DNA from: Kosakonia oryzae
GTDB lineage: Bacteria > Pseudomonadota > Gammaproteobacteria > Enterobacterales > Enterobacteriaceae
Length of the DNA: 64,000 nt
Direction of reading: 5' to 3'
NCBI RefSeq assembly: GCF_001658025.2
Contig: NZ_CP014007.2
Location: 2,294,001 to 2,358,000, forward strand
Under the pieces are notes generated by a model that was not told the DNA's origin, did no database searches, and saw nothing but the letters and a program-made list of their open reading frames with translations. Positions 16,119-28,277 of the stretch are shown here, one piece after another. A program made the position numbers and the translations under genes. Each line of letters starts with the position of its first letter. Position 1 is the first letter of the stretch.

Positions 16119-16362
16119 CCACATTTATTTCCCACCGCATAATTTATTATCTGGCGAAAAGCGGCTTGATATTTCTGCGCTTTAAAATAAATCTTCGCGA
16201 TATTAATTCCACACACTTTATGCCACTGCTTTTTTTAATTTAAAAAACCAGTTAGCTATTGATGCGGGTATTTAATGAAGTTGTGAATGATATTTTAAAA
16301 TAACGTAAAGATGCGTTAATATCAGTTTTCACAAATCACACTTGCTATGTAATCTAATCAAT

Positions 16363-18012
16363 ATGCCTGCAATTAAAAAGACAATTATATCGCTGAGCGC
16401 CGTTGCGCTGCTCGTCAGTTCCGCGACCAGTGCCTGGGCGGAAGAGAATCAGAAAACGGACTTCCTGCTGATTGGCGGCGGCATCATGAGCGCTTCTCTG
16501 GGAACCTGGCTGCAGGAATTACAGCCGGAATGGAAACAGGTAATGGTCGAGAAACTCGACGCTGTCGCACTGGAGTCGTCGAACGGCTGGAATAACGCCG
16601 GTACGGGTCACTCCGCCAATATGGAACTGAACTATACGCCGCAGCGTGCGGACGGTTCTATTGATGTCAGCAAAGCGCTGGAAATTAACGAGCAGTTTAT
16701 GATTTCCCGCCAATTCTGGTCAGCGCAGATTAAACGTGGCGTATTAAATAACCCGCACAACTTTATTAATTCCACCCCGCACATGAGCTTTGTCTGGGGC
16801 GATAACGTTGATTATCTGGCAAAACGTTATGCGGCTTTACAGCAAACCACGTTATTCCAGGGCATGAAATTCTCCACCGATCATCAGCAAATTAAACAGT
16901 GGGCACCGCTGGTGATGGAAGGGCGCGATCCGAATCAGAAAGTGGCCGCCACCTGGACGCCGGTAGGTACGGATGTGAACTACGGCGAAATTACTCGCCA
17001 GCTGGTCAGCAGCCTGAAAAAGAGCAGCAATTTCTCCCTGCAAACCTCCTCTGAAGTTACCGACTTTAAACGTAATGCCGATAACTCCTGGCATGTCACC
17101 ATCAAAGATGTGAAAAGCGGCAACGAGCACACCATTGATGCGAAATATGTCTTTATCGGTGCGGGCGGCGGTGCGCTGAAACTGCTGCAAAAAACCGGTA
17201 TTCCGGAAGCCGATAACTATGCGGGCTTCCCGGTCGGCGGTTCCTTCCTGATGACCGAAAACCCGGCGATCACCAGCCAGCATCTGCAAAAAGTGTACGG
17301 CCAGGCTTCTGTGGGCGCGCCGCCAATGTCAGTACCGCATATTGATGCCCGCTTTATCGATGGCAAACGTGTGGTGCTGTTCGGGCCATTCGCTACTTTC
17401 TCTACCAAGTTCCTGAAAAACGGTTCGTTCTTCGATCTGCTGAGCACCACCACTACCAGCAACTTTATGCCGATGACTCACGTGGGCCTCGACAACTTTG
17501 ACCTGGTGAAATACCTGGTCGGTCAGGTAATGCTGAGCGATGACGACCGTTTTGCGGCGCTGAAAGAGTACTATCCGCAGGCGCGTAAAGAGGACTGGAA
17601 ACTGATTCAGGCCGGTCAGCGCGTACAGATCATCAAAAAAGATGAAGAGAAGGGCGGCGTGCTGAAGCTGGGCACGGAAGTGGTGGTCGATCAGCAGAAA
17701 ACCATTTCCGCGTTGCTGGGCGCGTCGCCAGGCGCATCTACCGCTGCGCCGATTACGCTGAACGTCATCAAGAAGATGTTCCCGCAGCAGTTCAATTCAG
17801 CAGAGTGGCAGAGCAAGATCCGGGAAATCGTGCCGAGCTACGGCCAGCAGTTGAACGGCAACGTGGCGCTGACGCAGAAAGTCTGGGATGACACCGCCGC
17901 AACGCTGCAACTGACGAAACCGCCGGTGATTCAGATGCCAGAGCGCACAACGCCGGAAGCGAAACCGGCCGCAAAAACCGAAAACGCGCCGCAACACGAC
18001 ATGGCGCTGTAA
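16363..18012 (+). CDS. mqo: Malate:quinone oxidoreductase
   Basis: This 549-aa FAD enzyme oxidises malate to oxaloacetate and passes electrons to quinones at the membrane. It follows E. coli Mqo closely: [20 protein letters not shown] (FAD dinucleotide fold), [70 protein letters not shown] and [14 protein letters not shown]. As in E. coli Mqo, a hydrophobic signal-like N-terminus precedes the FAD fold. The Ala/Pro/Lys-rich C-terminal tail (about 525-549) is variable in the family. No Shine-Dalgarno sequence precedes ATG 16363, so initiation may be weak. Confidence 0.93.
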   Translation: MPAIKKTIISLSAVALLVSSATSAWAEENQKTDFLLIGGGIMSASLGTWLQELQPEWKQVMVEKLDAVALESSNGWNNAGTGHSANMELNYTPQRADGSIDVSKALEINEQFMISRQFWSAQIKRGVLNNPHNFINSTPHMSFVWGDNVDYLAKRYAALQQTTLFQGMKFSTDHQQIKQWAPLVMEGRDPNQKVAATWTPVGTDVNYGEITRQLVSSLKKSSNFSLQTSSEVTDFKRNADNSWHVTIKDVKSGNEHTIDAKYVFIGAGGGALKLLQKTGIPEADNYAGFPVGGSFLMTENPAITSQHLQKVYGQASVGAPPMSVPHIDARFIDGKRVVLFGPFATFSTKFLKNGSFFDLLSTTTTSNFMPMTHVGLDNFDLVKYLVGQVMLSDDDRFAALKEYYPQARKEDWKLIQAGQRVQIIKKDEEKGGVLKLGTEVVVDQQKTISALLGASPGASTAAPITLNVIKKMFPQQFNSAEWQSKIREIVPSYGQQLNGNVALTQKVWDDTAATLQLTKPPVIQMPERTTPEAKPAAKTENAPQHDMAL

Positions 18013-18017
18013 ATACC

Positions 18018-18043
18018 AAAGCCCCTTACGAGGGGCTTTTTTT
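18018..18043. terminator. Bidirectional terminator between mqo and the MFS gene
   Basis: AGCCCCT-TACG-AGGGGCT with A residues before and seven T residues after serves both converging genes. Confidence 0.85.
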
Positions 18044-18051
18044 CGCACCGC

Positions 18052-19401
18052 TTACTGCGCTTTTACTTTGTTCAGTTCGATACGCTTAATCGGACCGACA
18101 ATCACCACGAAGCTGAAGATGGCAATCAGCGCATGGACCGCCACGAACACCAGCGCCCACTCAAAATGGCCGGTCGCTTTCACGATGTAGCCAATCACCA
18201 CCGGCGAGATAATCCCGGCGAAGTTACCGCACAGGTTAAAGAAACCGCCCGCCACGCCGGCCATCTCTTTTGGCGCGGTATCAGACATCACCGCCCAGCC
18301 CAACGCGCCAATGCCTTTCCCGAGGAAAGCCAGCGACATAAAGAAAACCACCAGGTAAATCGAGTCCACATAGTTACAGAACACCATCACCATCGAGAGC
18401 AGCATGCCGAGCACGATGGGCGTTTTACGGGCAATCGACAGTGATTGAGTGATGCGCAGAATGCGGTCGGAGATCACGCCGCCCGTCAGGCCGCCGAGGA
18501 AGCCGCAAATAGCCGGGATCGCGGCGATAAAGCCGACGGTTTTGATATCCAGCCCTTTTTCCATCGCCAGATAGAGTGGAAACCAGGTAATAAAGAAGAA
18601 AGTTAAAACGTTAATACAGTATTGGCCCAGATAGACGCCAAGCAGCATGCGGTTGGTGATTAATTGTTTAAATGCACTAAAGTCAAATGTCGGGCCAGTT
18701 TTAATTTTGCTCTGATCCATATCCACCAGCGCGCCGCCCTGGCGAATGTACTCAATTTCTTCGCTATTCACACGCGGATGATTTAATGGATTATGTACCA
18801 CTTTCGCCGCAGCAAAAGTAATAACGATCCCCAGCGTACCCATAAAGATAAAAATAGATTGCCAGCCATAATTGAGCGTCAGCCAGCCCATAATGGGCGC
18901 GAAAATAGCCGTAGCGAAATATTGCGCGGAGTTAAATATTGCCGCAGCGGTGGCGCGCTCTTTTGACGGGAACCAGGCCGCAACAAAACGGCTGTTGCCT
19001 GGCATCACCGGCGCTTCAAACAACCCGACAAGAAACAGCAAAATGGTAAAGCAAATAATTGCGCCAAAGCCGTGAAAAATCTCCACGCAGCCTTGCAGCA
19101 GCGTGAAAATGGACCACATGCAAAGGCCGCAAAGATAAACCTTTTTTGACCCAAAACGGTCAAGCAGCCAGCCGCCAGGAATCTGCGCCAGGCAGTAGGC
19201 CCAGGCGAATGAGGAGAATACCCAGCCCATCTGGCCGGGGTTAATGCCAAGCGCGGCAGACATATCTTTACCGGCAATCGCCAGCGTCGAACGGTCGCCG
19301 ACGCTCACCGCAGTAATAATGAAGAGGATAATAACGATATGCCATCTGACATTCGTTTTTTTGGCGTGCAGAACGCCCTCAAGATTATTAACTTGACTCA
19401 T
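18052..19401 (-). CDS. MFS transporter, GudP/GarP (glucarate/galactarate) type
   Basis: This 449-aa protein has 12 predicted membrane helices and matches the anion:cation symporter subfamily of GudP and GarP: VGDRSTLAIAGKDM, FSSFAWAYCLAQIPGGWLLD, DRFGSKKVYL, APVMPGNSRFVAAWFP, IFNSAQYFATAIFAPIMGWL and ALGWAVMSDTAPKEMAG. These proteins import hexarates or related sugar acids with protons. No catabolic gudD/garD partner lies in the window, so the substrate remains open. Confidence 0.82.
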   Translation of the reverse strand: MSQVNNLEGVLHAKKTNVRWHIVIILFIITAVSVGDRSTLAIAGKDMSAALGINPGQMGWVFSSFAWAYCLAQIPGGWLLDRFGSKKVYLCGLCMWSIFTLLQGCVEIFHGFGAIICFTILLFLVGLFEAPVMPGNSRFVAAWFPSKERATAAAIFNSAQYFATAIFAPIMGWLTLNYGWQSIFIFMGTLGIVITFAAAKVVHNPLNHPRVNSEEIEYIRQGGALVDMDQSKIKTGPTFDFSAFKQLITNRMLLGVYLGQYCINVLTFFFITWFPLYLAMEKGLDIKTVGFIAAIPAICGFLGGLTGGVISDRILRITQSLSIARKTPIVLGMLLSMVMVFCNYVDSIYLVVFFMSLAFLGKGIGALGWAVMSDTAPKEMAGVAGGFFNLCGNFAGIISPVVIGYIVKATGHFEWALVFVAVHALIAIFSFVVIVGPIKRIELNKVKAQ

Positions 19402-19810
19402 GAGAAACCACCTTAAACTTAAATGAAATCGAAAAATGCTAATATGAATTCATTCCAGCAGGCGTTACTGAAGTGCATTCACTATTAACATTGCAGAAAC
19501 GTCTTATGCTATTTATTTACTCCGTTAGTGTGACAATGACTTTACCGATCATTATTCATCAGGCAGAGATTAGGAGTATCGCCAGGGACAGACAATGTGC
19601 ATTTGCATAACAAAGCCGATTCTTTTTGCATTTCTGTACGTTATATCTTTTTTGTTTGAAGTTGATCACAAAAAATAGCGCGTAAAAAATAAAAACCGCG
19701 ATCGCTATTGCGTTTTTGCCCCAGCAATAACCACATCCTCCGCATTGACAACCCGGGGGCTTCCGGCTGACGATGGTTTTCTTCCCGCCTTTAACCTGCA
19801 AGGAGTTGTA
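19402..19810. other. Divergent intergenic region, no gene seen
   Basis: A 409-bp AT-rich gap between the GudP-like gene and the amidotransferase gene. It should hold both promoters; no regulator site could be named with confidence. Confidence 0.5.
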
Positions 19811-20509
19811 ATGAAAACGGCTGTTGCTTTCCGTCATGTCCCCTTTGAAGATTTAGGCACGCTGGCCGATACCCTGCATTCGCTCGGTTACGAATGCCGC
19901 TATATCGACACACCGGTTGAGTCATTTGCCCATCTTGATCCGCAGGCCGCCGATTTGCTGGTGGTGCTGGGCGGGCCGATCGGCGCGTACCAACAAGCGA
20001 TTTATCCGTTCCTCAACGACGAGCTGCGCCATATTCGTGAGCGGCTGGCGCACGGCAAACCGGTACTCGGTATTTGTCTTGGCGCGCAGCTCATCGCGCG
20101 GGCGCTGGAGGCGGAGGTTGCGCCAATGGGCGTGACGGAAATCGGCTATGCGCCGCTGACCCTCACGCCCGGGGAACACAGCGATCTGCTGGCACCGTTG
20201 GCGGATCTGCCGGTGCTGCACTGGCACGGTGACCGGTTTGCCATTCCGCAGGGGTCGAGCCATCTGGCACGCAGCGCGGTCTGCGATAACCAGGCCTTTC
20301 TCTATGCGCCGCATGCGCTGGCATTGCAGTTTCATCCGGAGGTGAGCGCTATCGGGCTTGAAGGCTGGCTGGTAGGCCACGCCAGTGAACTGAGTCATGC
20401 CGGTATCGATCCGCGTCAGCTTCGCGAGCAGGCCGCGCAATACAGCCCGGCGCTGGCCGCTGCGCTTTCGCAGGTGATTAGCCGCTGGTTAGCGCCGCTC
20501 GCAAGCTAA
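19811..20509 (+). CDS. Class I glutamine amidotransferase-like protein (YfeJ type)
   Basis: A 232-aa protein with a GATase1 fold. The nucleophile Cys sits in GICLGAQLIARAL and the catalytic His-Glu in LQFHPEVS; VVLGGPIGAYQ forms the oxyanion region. Such stand-alone proteins resemble the glutaminase part of GMP synthetase, but no synthetase domain is present, so the acceptor is unknown. The start ATG 19811 follows AAGGAGTTGTA. It ends 227 bp before anfH and is separated from it by the anf promoter, so it is probably not part of the nitrogenase unit. Confidence 0.8.
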   Translation: MKTAVAFRHVPFEDLGTLADTLHSLGYECRYIDTPVESFAHLDPQAADLLVVLGGPIGAYQQAIYPFLNDELRHIRERLAHGKPVLGICLGAQLIARALEAEVAPMGVTEIGYAPLTLTPGEHSDLLAPLADLPVLHWHGDRFAIPQGSSHLARSAVCDNQAFLYAPHALALQFHPEVSAIGLEGWLVGHASELSHAGIDPRQLREQAAQYSPALAAALSQVISRWLAPLAS

Positions 20510-20547
20510 CTGAATTTCACTTTCGTGAACGTTTTGCTGGCGGGAAA

Positions 20548-20561
20548 GTTCGCCGCGGAAC
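20548..20561. promoter_or_regulatory. GTTC-N6-GAAC palindrome upstream of anfH (candidate AnfA site)
   Basis: GTTCGCCGCGGAAC is followed by ACTTTCTTT and lies 99 bp upstream of the anfH -24/-12 promoter. The same element, with one changed base in the centre and the same ACTTTNTTT tail, stands before anfA. The spacing is typical of enhancer sites for sigma-54 activators; binding by AnfA is inferred. Confidence 0.6.
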
Positions 20562-20658
20562 ACTTTCTTTCGTGGATATTTCGCCCGCCACCCGGGCGAA
20601 AAATAAATAAGCGTAATACTTTCAGTTAATAACCCGATTTTTTTACCACTGGCGATAA

Positions 20659-23521
<2,863 letters not shown>

Positions 23522-23532
23522 AGGGGGTGAGC

Positions 23533-24921
23533 ATGTCTTGTGAATTGAAAGCGAAAGATCGCACCGGGGTGATCAACCCAATTTTTACCTGCCAGCCCGC
23601 CGGGGCGCAGTATGTCAGCATCGGCATTAAAGATTGTATTGGTATTGTGCATGGCGGGCAGGGATGCGTGATGTTCGTGCGTCTGCTGATCTCCCAGCAT
23701 CTGAAAGAGAGCTTCGAAATTGCCTCTTCCTCGGTGCATGAAGATGGCGCGGTATTTGGCGCGCTGGATCGTGTGGAACAGGCGGTAGATGTGCTGCTGA
23801 TGCGTTACCCGCATGTCAAAGTGATTCCGATTATCACCACCTGTTCGACAGAGGTTATTGGTGATGATGTCGATGGCGTGGTGCGAAAGCTCAACAATGG
23901 CCTGCTGCAAGAGAAATACGCCGGGCGCGAAGTGCATCTGATCCCGATTCACACGCCGAGTTTTGTCGGCAGTATGATCAGCGGCTATGACGTGGCGGTG
24001 CGCGATATCGTTAAGTATTTCGCCCGTAAAAGCGAGCCGAACGGCAAGATCAACCTTATCACTGGCTGGGTGAACCCCGGTGACGTGACGGCGTTAAAAC
24101 ATCTGCTGGATGAGATGTCGATTGATGCCACGGTGCTGTTTGAAATCGAAGCCTTTGACTCGCCGCTGATGCCGTCCGGCAATACCGTTTCACACGGCAA
24201 CACCACCATTGCCGATCTTACCGGTACGGCGAACGCCAGCGCCACGATTGCGCTTAACCGCTACGAAGGGGCGAAAGCGGCGCGTTATCTGGAAGAGAAG
24301 TTTGACGTCCCGGCGCTGATTGGCCCGACGCCAATTGGTATTCGCAACACCGATACTTTCCTGCACAACCTGAAAACGCTCACCGGTAAACCTATCCCTG
24401 AATCACTGGTGCGTGAACGCGGCATTGCCCTCGATGCGCTGACCGATCTGGTTCATATGTTCCTCGCCGATAAAAAGGTGGCGATCTACGGCAACCCGGA
24501 TCTGGTGGTGGGGCTGGCGGAATTTTGCCTCGATCTGGAGATGAAACCGGTGCTGCTGTTGCTGGGTGACGACAACGCCACCTATGCCGATGACCCGCGC
24601 ATTCAGGCGTTGCAGCAACAGGTGGAGTACAAGATGGAGATTGTTACCAACGCCGACCTGTGGGAGATGGAAAAACGCATTACGGAAGGTGAGCTGGAGC
24701 TGGATCTGATTCTCGGTCACTCGAAAGGGCGTTTTACCGCCATTGATAACCAGATCCCGATGGTGCGCGTGGGCTTTCCCACCTACGACCGCGCTGGGCA
24801 CTATCGCCATCCGGTGGTGGGTTACGCTGGTGCAATCTGGCTGGCAGAGCAGATGGCGAACACGCTGTTTACCGATATGGAATACAAGAAAAATAAAGAG
24901 TGGATCCTCAATGTCTGGTAA
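23533..24921 (+). CDS. anfK: Iron-only nitrogenase FeFe protein beta subunit
   Basis: This 462-aa subunit completes the P-cluster. Its cysteines are in IFTCQPAGAQY, GGQGCVMFVR and TTCSTEVIGDD. Near-identity to Azotobacter AnfK is clear in SIGIKDCIGIVHGG, THTPSFVGSMISGYDVAVRD and the C-terminus KNKEWILNVW. ATG 23533 is chosen over the GTG two codons earlier because GGGGGTGAGC then acts as ribosome site, giving the normal N-terminus MSCELK. It is 11 bp from anfG. Confidence 0.95.
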   Translation: MSCELKAKDRTGVINPIFTCQPAGAQYVSIGIKDCIGIVHGGQGCVMFVRLLISQHLKESFEIASSSVHEDGAVFGALDRVEQAVDVLLMRYPHVKVIPIITTCSTEVIGDDVDGVVRKLNNGLLQEKYAGREVHLIPIHTPSFVGSMISGYDVAVRDIVKYFARKSEPNGKINLITGWVNPGDVTALKHLLDEMSIDATVLFEIEAFDSPLMPSGNTVSHGNTTIADLTGTANASATIALNRYEGAKAARYLEEKFDVPALIGPTPIGIRNTDTFLHNLKTLTGKPIPESLVRERGIALDALTDLVHMFLADKKVAIYGNPDLVVGLAEFCLDLEMKPVLLLLGDDNATYADDPRIQALQQQVEYKMEIVTNADLWEMEKRITEGELELDLILGHSKGRFTAIDNQIPMVRVGFPTYDRAGHYRHPVVGYAGAIWLAEQMANTLFTDMEYKKNKEWILNVW

Positions 24922-24964
24922 TGCCTGACCTGAACGCCGGGGCTCGCCCCGGCTGGAGAAAACC

Positions 24965-25387
24965 ATGGCGCAACTCCTGTTTGAGACCGATGAACAGCGT
25001 TTTGTCCGCTGTTACGACTATGCGAAAGGTTACCATCGCCGCGCCAGTCTGCTGGCGGTGCAAAACCGTTCCGCCAGCCTGGTATTTAACGTCGCGGCCA
25101 TTGCCGTGGAGTGCTATCTGATTGCGCTCTGCTCCTTGCATGGCGATATGCCCTTTAACCATAACTACCGCAGTCTGCTGGCGAGTGCCGCGCAAAAGAG
25201 CGTGTTTAGCAACTCCTTGCGCGACGGCATTTTGTCGCTGGACAGTATTTTCGGTATCTGCTCGGTAGATGACTATCACCACGGTACACCGGATGAGCAC
25301 GACAAAGTGCGCATTCTCAGCGTTTGTCAGTCGCTGGATGCGCTGATTGCCAGCGAACAGCGACGCCTGCAGGAGGAAAAATCATGA
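24965..25387 (+). CDS. Small helical anf-cluster protein of unknown function (HEPN-like?)
   Basis: A 140-aa, mostly helical, soluble protein between anfK and the Anf3-like gene. The stretch GYHRRASLLAVQNRSASLVFNVAAIAVECYLIALC followed by a short loop and YRSLL recalls HEPN-type helical bundles, but the HEPN RNase motif RxxxxH is not evident, so this is only a fold guess. It may correspond to the small accessory gene called anfR in Azotobacter, which I cannot confirm. Its stop overlaps the next start (ATGA) and a GGAG site precedes its ATG, so it is clearly part of the anf operon. Confidence 0.7.
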   Translation: MAQLLFETDEQRFVRCYDYAKGYHRRASLLAVQNRSASLVFNVAAIAVECYLIALCSLHGDMPFNHNYRSLLASAAQKSVFSNSLRDGILSLDSIFGICSVDDYHHGTPDEHDKVRILSVCQSLDALIASEQRRLQEEKS

Positions 25388-25878
25388 GCCAGCAGACACT
25401 AATGCACCCGCACGGCGAGATGCGCCGCGATGAGCGGGAACTGACCGAGCCTCAGGCTTTGGATGCGATTTTGCAGGCCGGAAGGGTGATGTATATCGCG
25501 CTGGCCTGCGCGGATATGCCGTTTCTGCTGCCGGTGTTTTATGTCTGGGATGGCACGGCGCTGTGGTTTCACTCGGCGCGTGCCGGGAGCAAAATCGACA
25601 TCATGCGGCAAAACGCCAACATCTGCTTTGCGGTGTCTGAATACGGCGGCATCATCGAAGATGAGCTGGCCTGCAACTTTGAGGCGCGTCACCGCACGGT
25701 GATAGGCGTCGGTAAAACCCATTTTGTTGACGACGAGACGGAAAAGGTCACCATGCTGCACCGCCTGATGGCGCGTTTCAGCGACAAAACGTTCCACTTT
25801 CCCGCCGCCAACCTGAAAGCCACCCAGGTTATCCGCATTGACATTACTTCGATGAAGGGGAAACAACACGGCTATTAG
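25384..25878 (+). CDS. anf3: Anf3-like split-barrel heme/flavin oxidase
   Basis: A 164-aa protein of the pyridoxamine-5'-phosphate oxidase-like split-barrel family: LQAGRVMYIALACADMPFLLPVFYVWDGTALWFHSARAGSKIDIMRQNANICF. In Azotobacter the anf-linked member Anf3 binds heme and FAD and acts as a low-potential terminal oxidase thought to protect the Fe-only nitrogenase from oxygen. The location between anfK and anfO makes this the likely orthologue. Several His residues (HSAR, EARHRT, KTHFV) could serve heme binding; I did not identify the axial ligands. It overlaps the preceding gene by 4 bp. Confidence 0.78.
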   Translation: MSQQTLMHPHGEMRRDERELTEPQALDAILQAGRVMYIALACADMPFLLPVFYVWDGTALWFHSARAGSKIDIMRQNANICFAVSEYGGIIEDELACNFEARHRTVIGVGKTHFVDDETEKVTMLHRLMARFSDKTFHFPAANLKATQVIRIDITSMKGKQHGY

Positions 25879-25890
25879 TCCGGAGGAAAG

Positions 25891-26502
25891 ATGAATATTG
25901 CGGTTTTTCTCGACCCGCAAGGTCAGGTGGCACCGCTCACCGCGCCCGGCACGGTGACGCTGTTTTCTCGTGATTGCGGACGCTGGCAGATTGCGCAACA
26001 AATTGCTTTCGATTTGTCGTCCTGTACATCGCTTGAAGCTTTTCGTGAACAGACGCTGGCAATGCTGGCGCAGCTACCTGCCTGTCGCCATTTCGTCACG
26101 CGCGAGGTGCAGGGCGCGCCGCGCGCCTGGTTCGATGGGCTCGGGTTGACTTTGTGGCAGTGTACGGGCGCGCCGGAACCGGCGCTGGACGCCATTGCGA
26201 AGCAACCCATGGAGCCGGAAGCGGTGACGCTGCCGCCACAGGCATTTGTCCATCCTGGCGCTGAACCCGGCGAATTTTATGTCGATCTGATCGCTGCGCG
26301 ACAGGCCGGGGCTGATGATACGCACACCGCGAAGCTGCTGCTGATACCGCTGCTGGGGCGTGAAGAGTTCACGCGGCTGGAACTGTTGTGTGACCATGTG
26401 CCGAAATGGTTTGCCCGCCTTGCGGACTACCACCTTCTGTATCACAGCACGCCGCTGGACGATGGCAACCTGCGGGTGGTGGTGACAAAAACGGCGTCCT
26501 GA
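25891..26502 (+). CDS. anfO: Fe-only nitrogenase accessory protein AnfO
   Basis: A 203-aa protein with the AnfO layout: MNIAVFLDPQGQVAPL, GTVTLFSRDCGRWQIAQQIAFDL, then CRHFVTREVQGAPRAWFDGLGLTLWQCTG and a C-terminal half ending HLLYHSTPLDDGNLRVVVTK. AnfO is needed for diazotrophic growth on the Fe-only enzyme in Azotobacter; its biochemical role is unsettled, with cofactor delivery or assembly discussed. It lies 12 bp after anf3 with GGAGGAAAG before the ATG. The candidate AnfA palindrome stands 22 bp after its stop. Confidence 0.85.
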   Translation: MNIAVFLDPQGQVAPLTAPGTVTLFSRDCGRWQIAQQIAFDLSSCTSLEAFREQTLAMLAQLPACRHFVTREVQGAPRAWFDGLGLTLWQCTGAPEPALDAIAKQPMEPEAVTLPPQAFVHPGAEPGEFYVDLIAARQAGADDTHTAKLLLIPLLGREEFTRLELLCDHVPKWFARLADYHLLYHSTPLDDGNLRVVVTKTAS

Positions 26503-26523
26503 TGTCGGTAACACGACAAAAAT

Positions 26524-26537
26524 GTTCGCCGGGGAAC
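26524..26537. promoter_or_regulatory. GTTC-N6-GAAC palindrome upstream of anfA
   Basis: GTTCGCCGGGGAAC with tail ACTTTTTTT almost repeats the element before anfH. It lies 82 bp upstream of a -24/-12 promoter. If AnfA binds it, anfA would be autoregulated. Confidence 0.55.
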
Positions 26538-26619
26538 ACTTTTTTTGCGCGTGGCAGAGTGCGCGTTTTTTTGGGGCTGAATAATCAATCTGTTACAGAT
26601 GATTTTTATAACGTTGTGC

Positions 26620-26635
26620 TGGCGCTGATTTTGCA
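26620..26635 (+). promoter_or_regulatory. Sigma-54 promoter of anfA
   Basis: TGGCGCTGATTTTGCA has perfect GG/GC spacing and a TTTTGCA -12 element. It lies 37 bp before the anfA start. NtrC or AnfA itself could drive it. Confidence 0.75.
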
Positions 26636-26672
26636 CTGTTTGCCTGCGGGCCTGTTGACCGGGAGAGACATC

Positions 26673-28277
26673 ATGCGCGATGAGAAAACTGCCGTTGCTG
26701 CGAACACCGTGTCGCCGGTACTGACCGGCGCGCTGTCATTCAGCTGCCGCCTCGGTGAGTGCCGATCCGAGCTTATGCCGCTGCTCTCTGAAGTGAGCAA
26801 AGTAGTCAGCGCCGGCGGCAGTTTAGACAGTACGCTGAAGCTGGTGCTGGAGCTGATGCAAAAACATTTGCAGGTGCAGCGCGCGATGATCACCCTGTAT
26901 GACGCCAGTTGCGATCAAATTTTTATTCATGAGAGTTATGGTTTGTCGCCGGAAGAGGTCGAAAAGGGCGTTTATGCGCCGGGCGAGGGGATCACCGGTA
27001 AAGTGATTGAAACACGTCAGCCGATTGTCGTGCCGCACATTGCTGACGATCCGCTGTTTTTAAACCGCACCGGTAGTTGGGATCGCCAGCGCGACGGACA
27101 ACACTCCTTTATCTGCGTGCCGATTATTCGCGGGCTGAAAGTGATGGGCACCATCGGCATCGAACGGATTTATCACAACGCGCAGCTCCGTTTTCTCGAT
27201 CTTGAAGTGTTACGGGTGATTGCCGCCATTATTGCGCAGGCTGTGGAGCTGCATCTGCTTGAGCGCGCACAGCAGAAAATAGTGCAGACGCATACGGCGC
27301 TGCACGGCGGGGAAAAATTCAAACCGGCCAATATTATTGGCAACTCCCGCACCATGCAGCAGGTTTACCGGCTGATTGAGAAAGTCAGCCATGCGCGCAC
27401 CACCGTATTGATCCTCGGTGAAAGCGGCGTCGGTAAAGAACGTGTTGCCACCGCCATTCACCAGAACAGCCACTGTGCGGGCGGGCCATTTATCCGCTTT
27501 AACTGCGCGTCGCTGCCGGAGAGTGTGATTGAAAGCGAACTGTTTGGTCACGAAAAGGGCGCATTTACCGGCGCCATCTCCCGGCGCGCCGGACGGTTTG
27601 AAGAAGCGGATGGCGGGACGTTGTTTCTTGATGAAGTAGGGGAGTTATCGCTGTCTGCGCAATCCAAATTGTTGCGAGTGATCCAGGAACGCAGTTTCGA
27701 GCGGGTAGGCAGCAATGAAACCCTGAGCGTCAATGTGCGCATTCTTGCAGCAACGCACCGGGATTTGAGTGAAATGGTCGAGCAGGGCACCTTTCGTGAG
27801 GATCTCTACTATCGCTTAAATGTCTTTCCCATTACCATTCCGCCGTTGCGCGAACGGGGAAGTGACATTTTGATCCTTGCCGACCATTTCAACGCCCGTT
27901 TTGCCAGTGAGCAGGGCGTGGAAGTGCCGACCATTGCCACCCCGGCGTTGAATATGCTGCTCAACTATACGTGGCCGGGCAATGTGCGCGAACTGGAGAA
28001 TGTGATGGAACGGGCGGTATTGCTGGCGGATGAGGGGTTTATTCACAGTTATCATCTGCCCATTCATCTGCAACCCATTATCGACCATCTGACGGAGCAG
28101 GAAGGGCTGGAAGCGCGCCTGGCGCGGGTGGAATACGATCTGATCACCGAAGCGCTGGCGAAATTTCAGGGCAATGTCTCGCGTGCAGCCAATTATCTGA
28201 ATATGACCCGACGCGCGCTGGGATTACGTCTGGAAAAATATCAACTCAATTATAAACACTATCGTGGGCAGACTTGA
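26673..28277 (+). CDS. anfA: Sigma-54-dependent activator AnfA
   Basis: This 534-aa NifA-family activator has a GAF domain (about 45-195), a AAA+ domain with GESGVGKE (249-256), ESELFGHEKGAFTGA and TFREDLYYRLNVFP, and a Fis-type helix-turn-helix at the C-terminus (about 495-530). Cys25 and Cys30 in SCRLGECR form the N-terminal C-X4-C that marks AnfA and is linked to redox/Fe-protein dependence in Azotobacter. It lacks the interdomain cysteines of oxygen-sensitive rhizobial NifA. ATG 26673 follows GGGAGAGACATC; the longer frame to 26406 would run through the promoter and palindrome and is rejected. Confidence 0.92.
   Translation: MRDEKTAVAANTVSPVLTGALSFSCRLGECRSELMPLLSEVSKVVSAGGSLDSTLKLVLELMQKHLQVQRAMITLYDASCDQIFIHESYGLSPEEVEKGVYAPGEGITGKVIETRQPIVVPHIADDPLFLNRTGSWDRQRDGQHSFICVPIIRGLKVMGTIGIERIYHNAQLRFLDLEVLRVIAAIIAQAVELHLLERAQQKIVQTHTALHGGEKFKPANIIGNSRTMQQVYRLIEKVSHARTTVLILGESGVGKERVATAIHQNSHCAGGPFIRFNCASLPESVIESELFGHEKGAFTGAISRRAGRFEEADGGTLFLDEVGELSLSAQSKLLRVIQERSFERVGSNETLSVNVRILAATHRDLSEMVEQGTFREDLYYRLNVFPITIPPLRERGSDILILADHFNARFASEQGVEVPTIATPALNMLLNYTWPGNVRELENVMERAVLLADEGFIHSYHLPIHLQPIIDHLTEQEGLEARLARVEYDLITEALAKFQGNVSRAANYLNMTRRALGLRLEKYQLNYKHYRGQT

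Noticed and set aside
26406-26672. Longer AnfA reading from 26406
   Set aside because: The extension lies in anfO, the palindrome and the sigma-54 promoter; ATG 26673 has a good ribosome site and gives the normal AnfA N-terminus.
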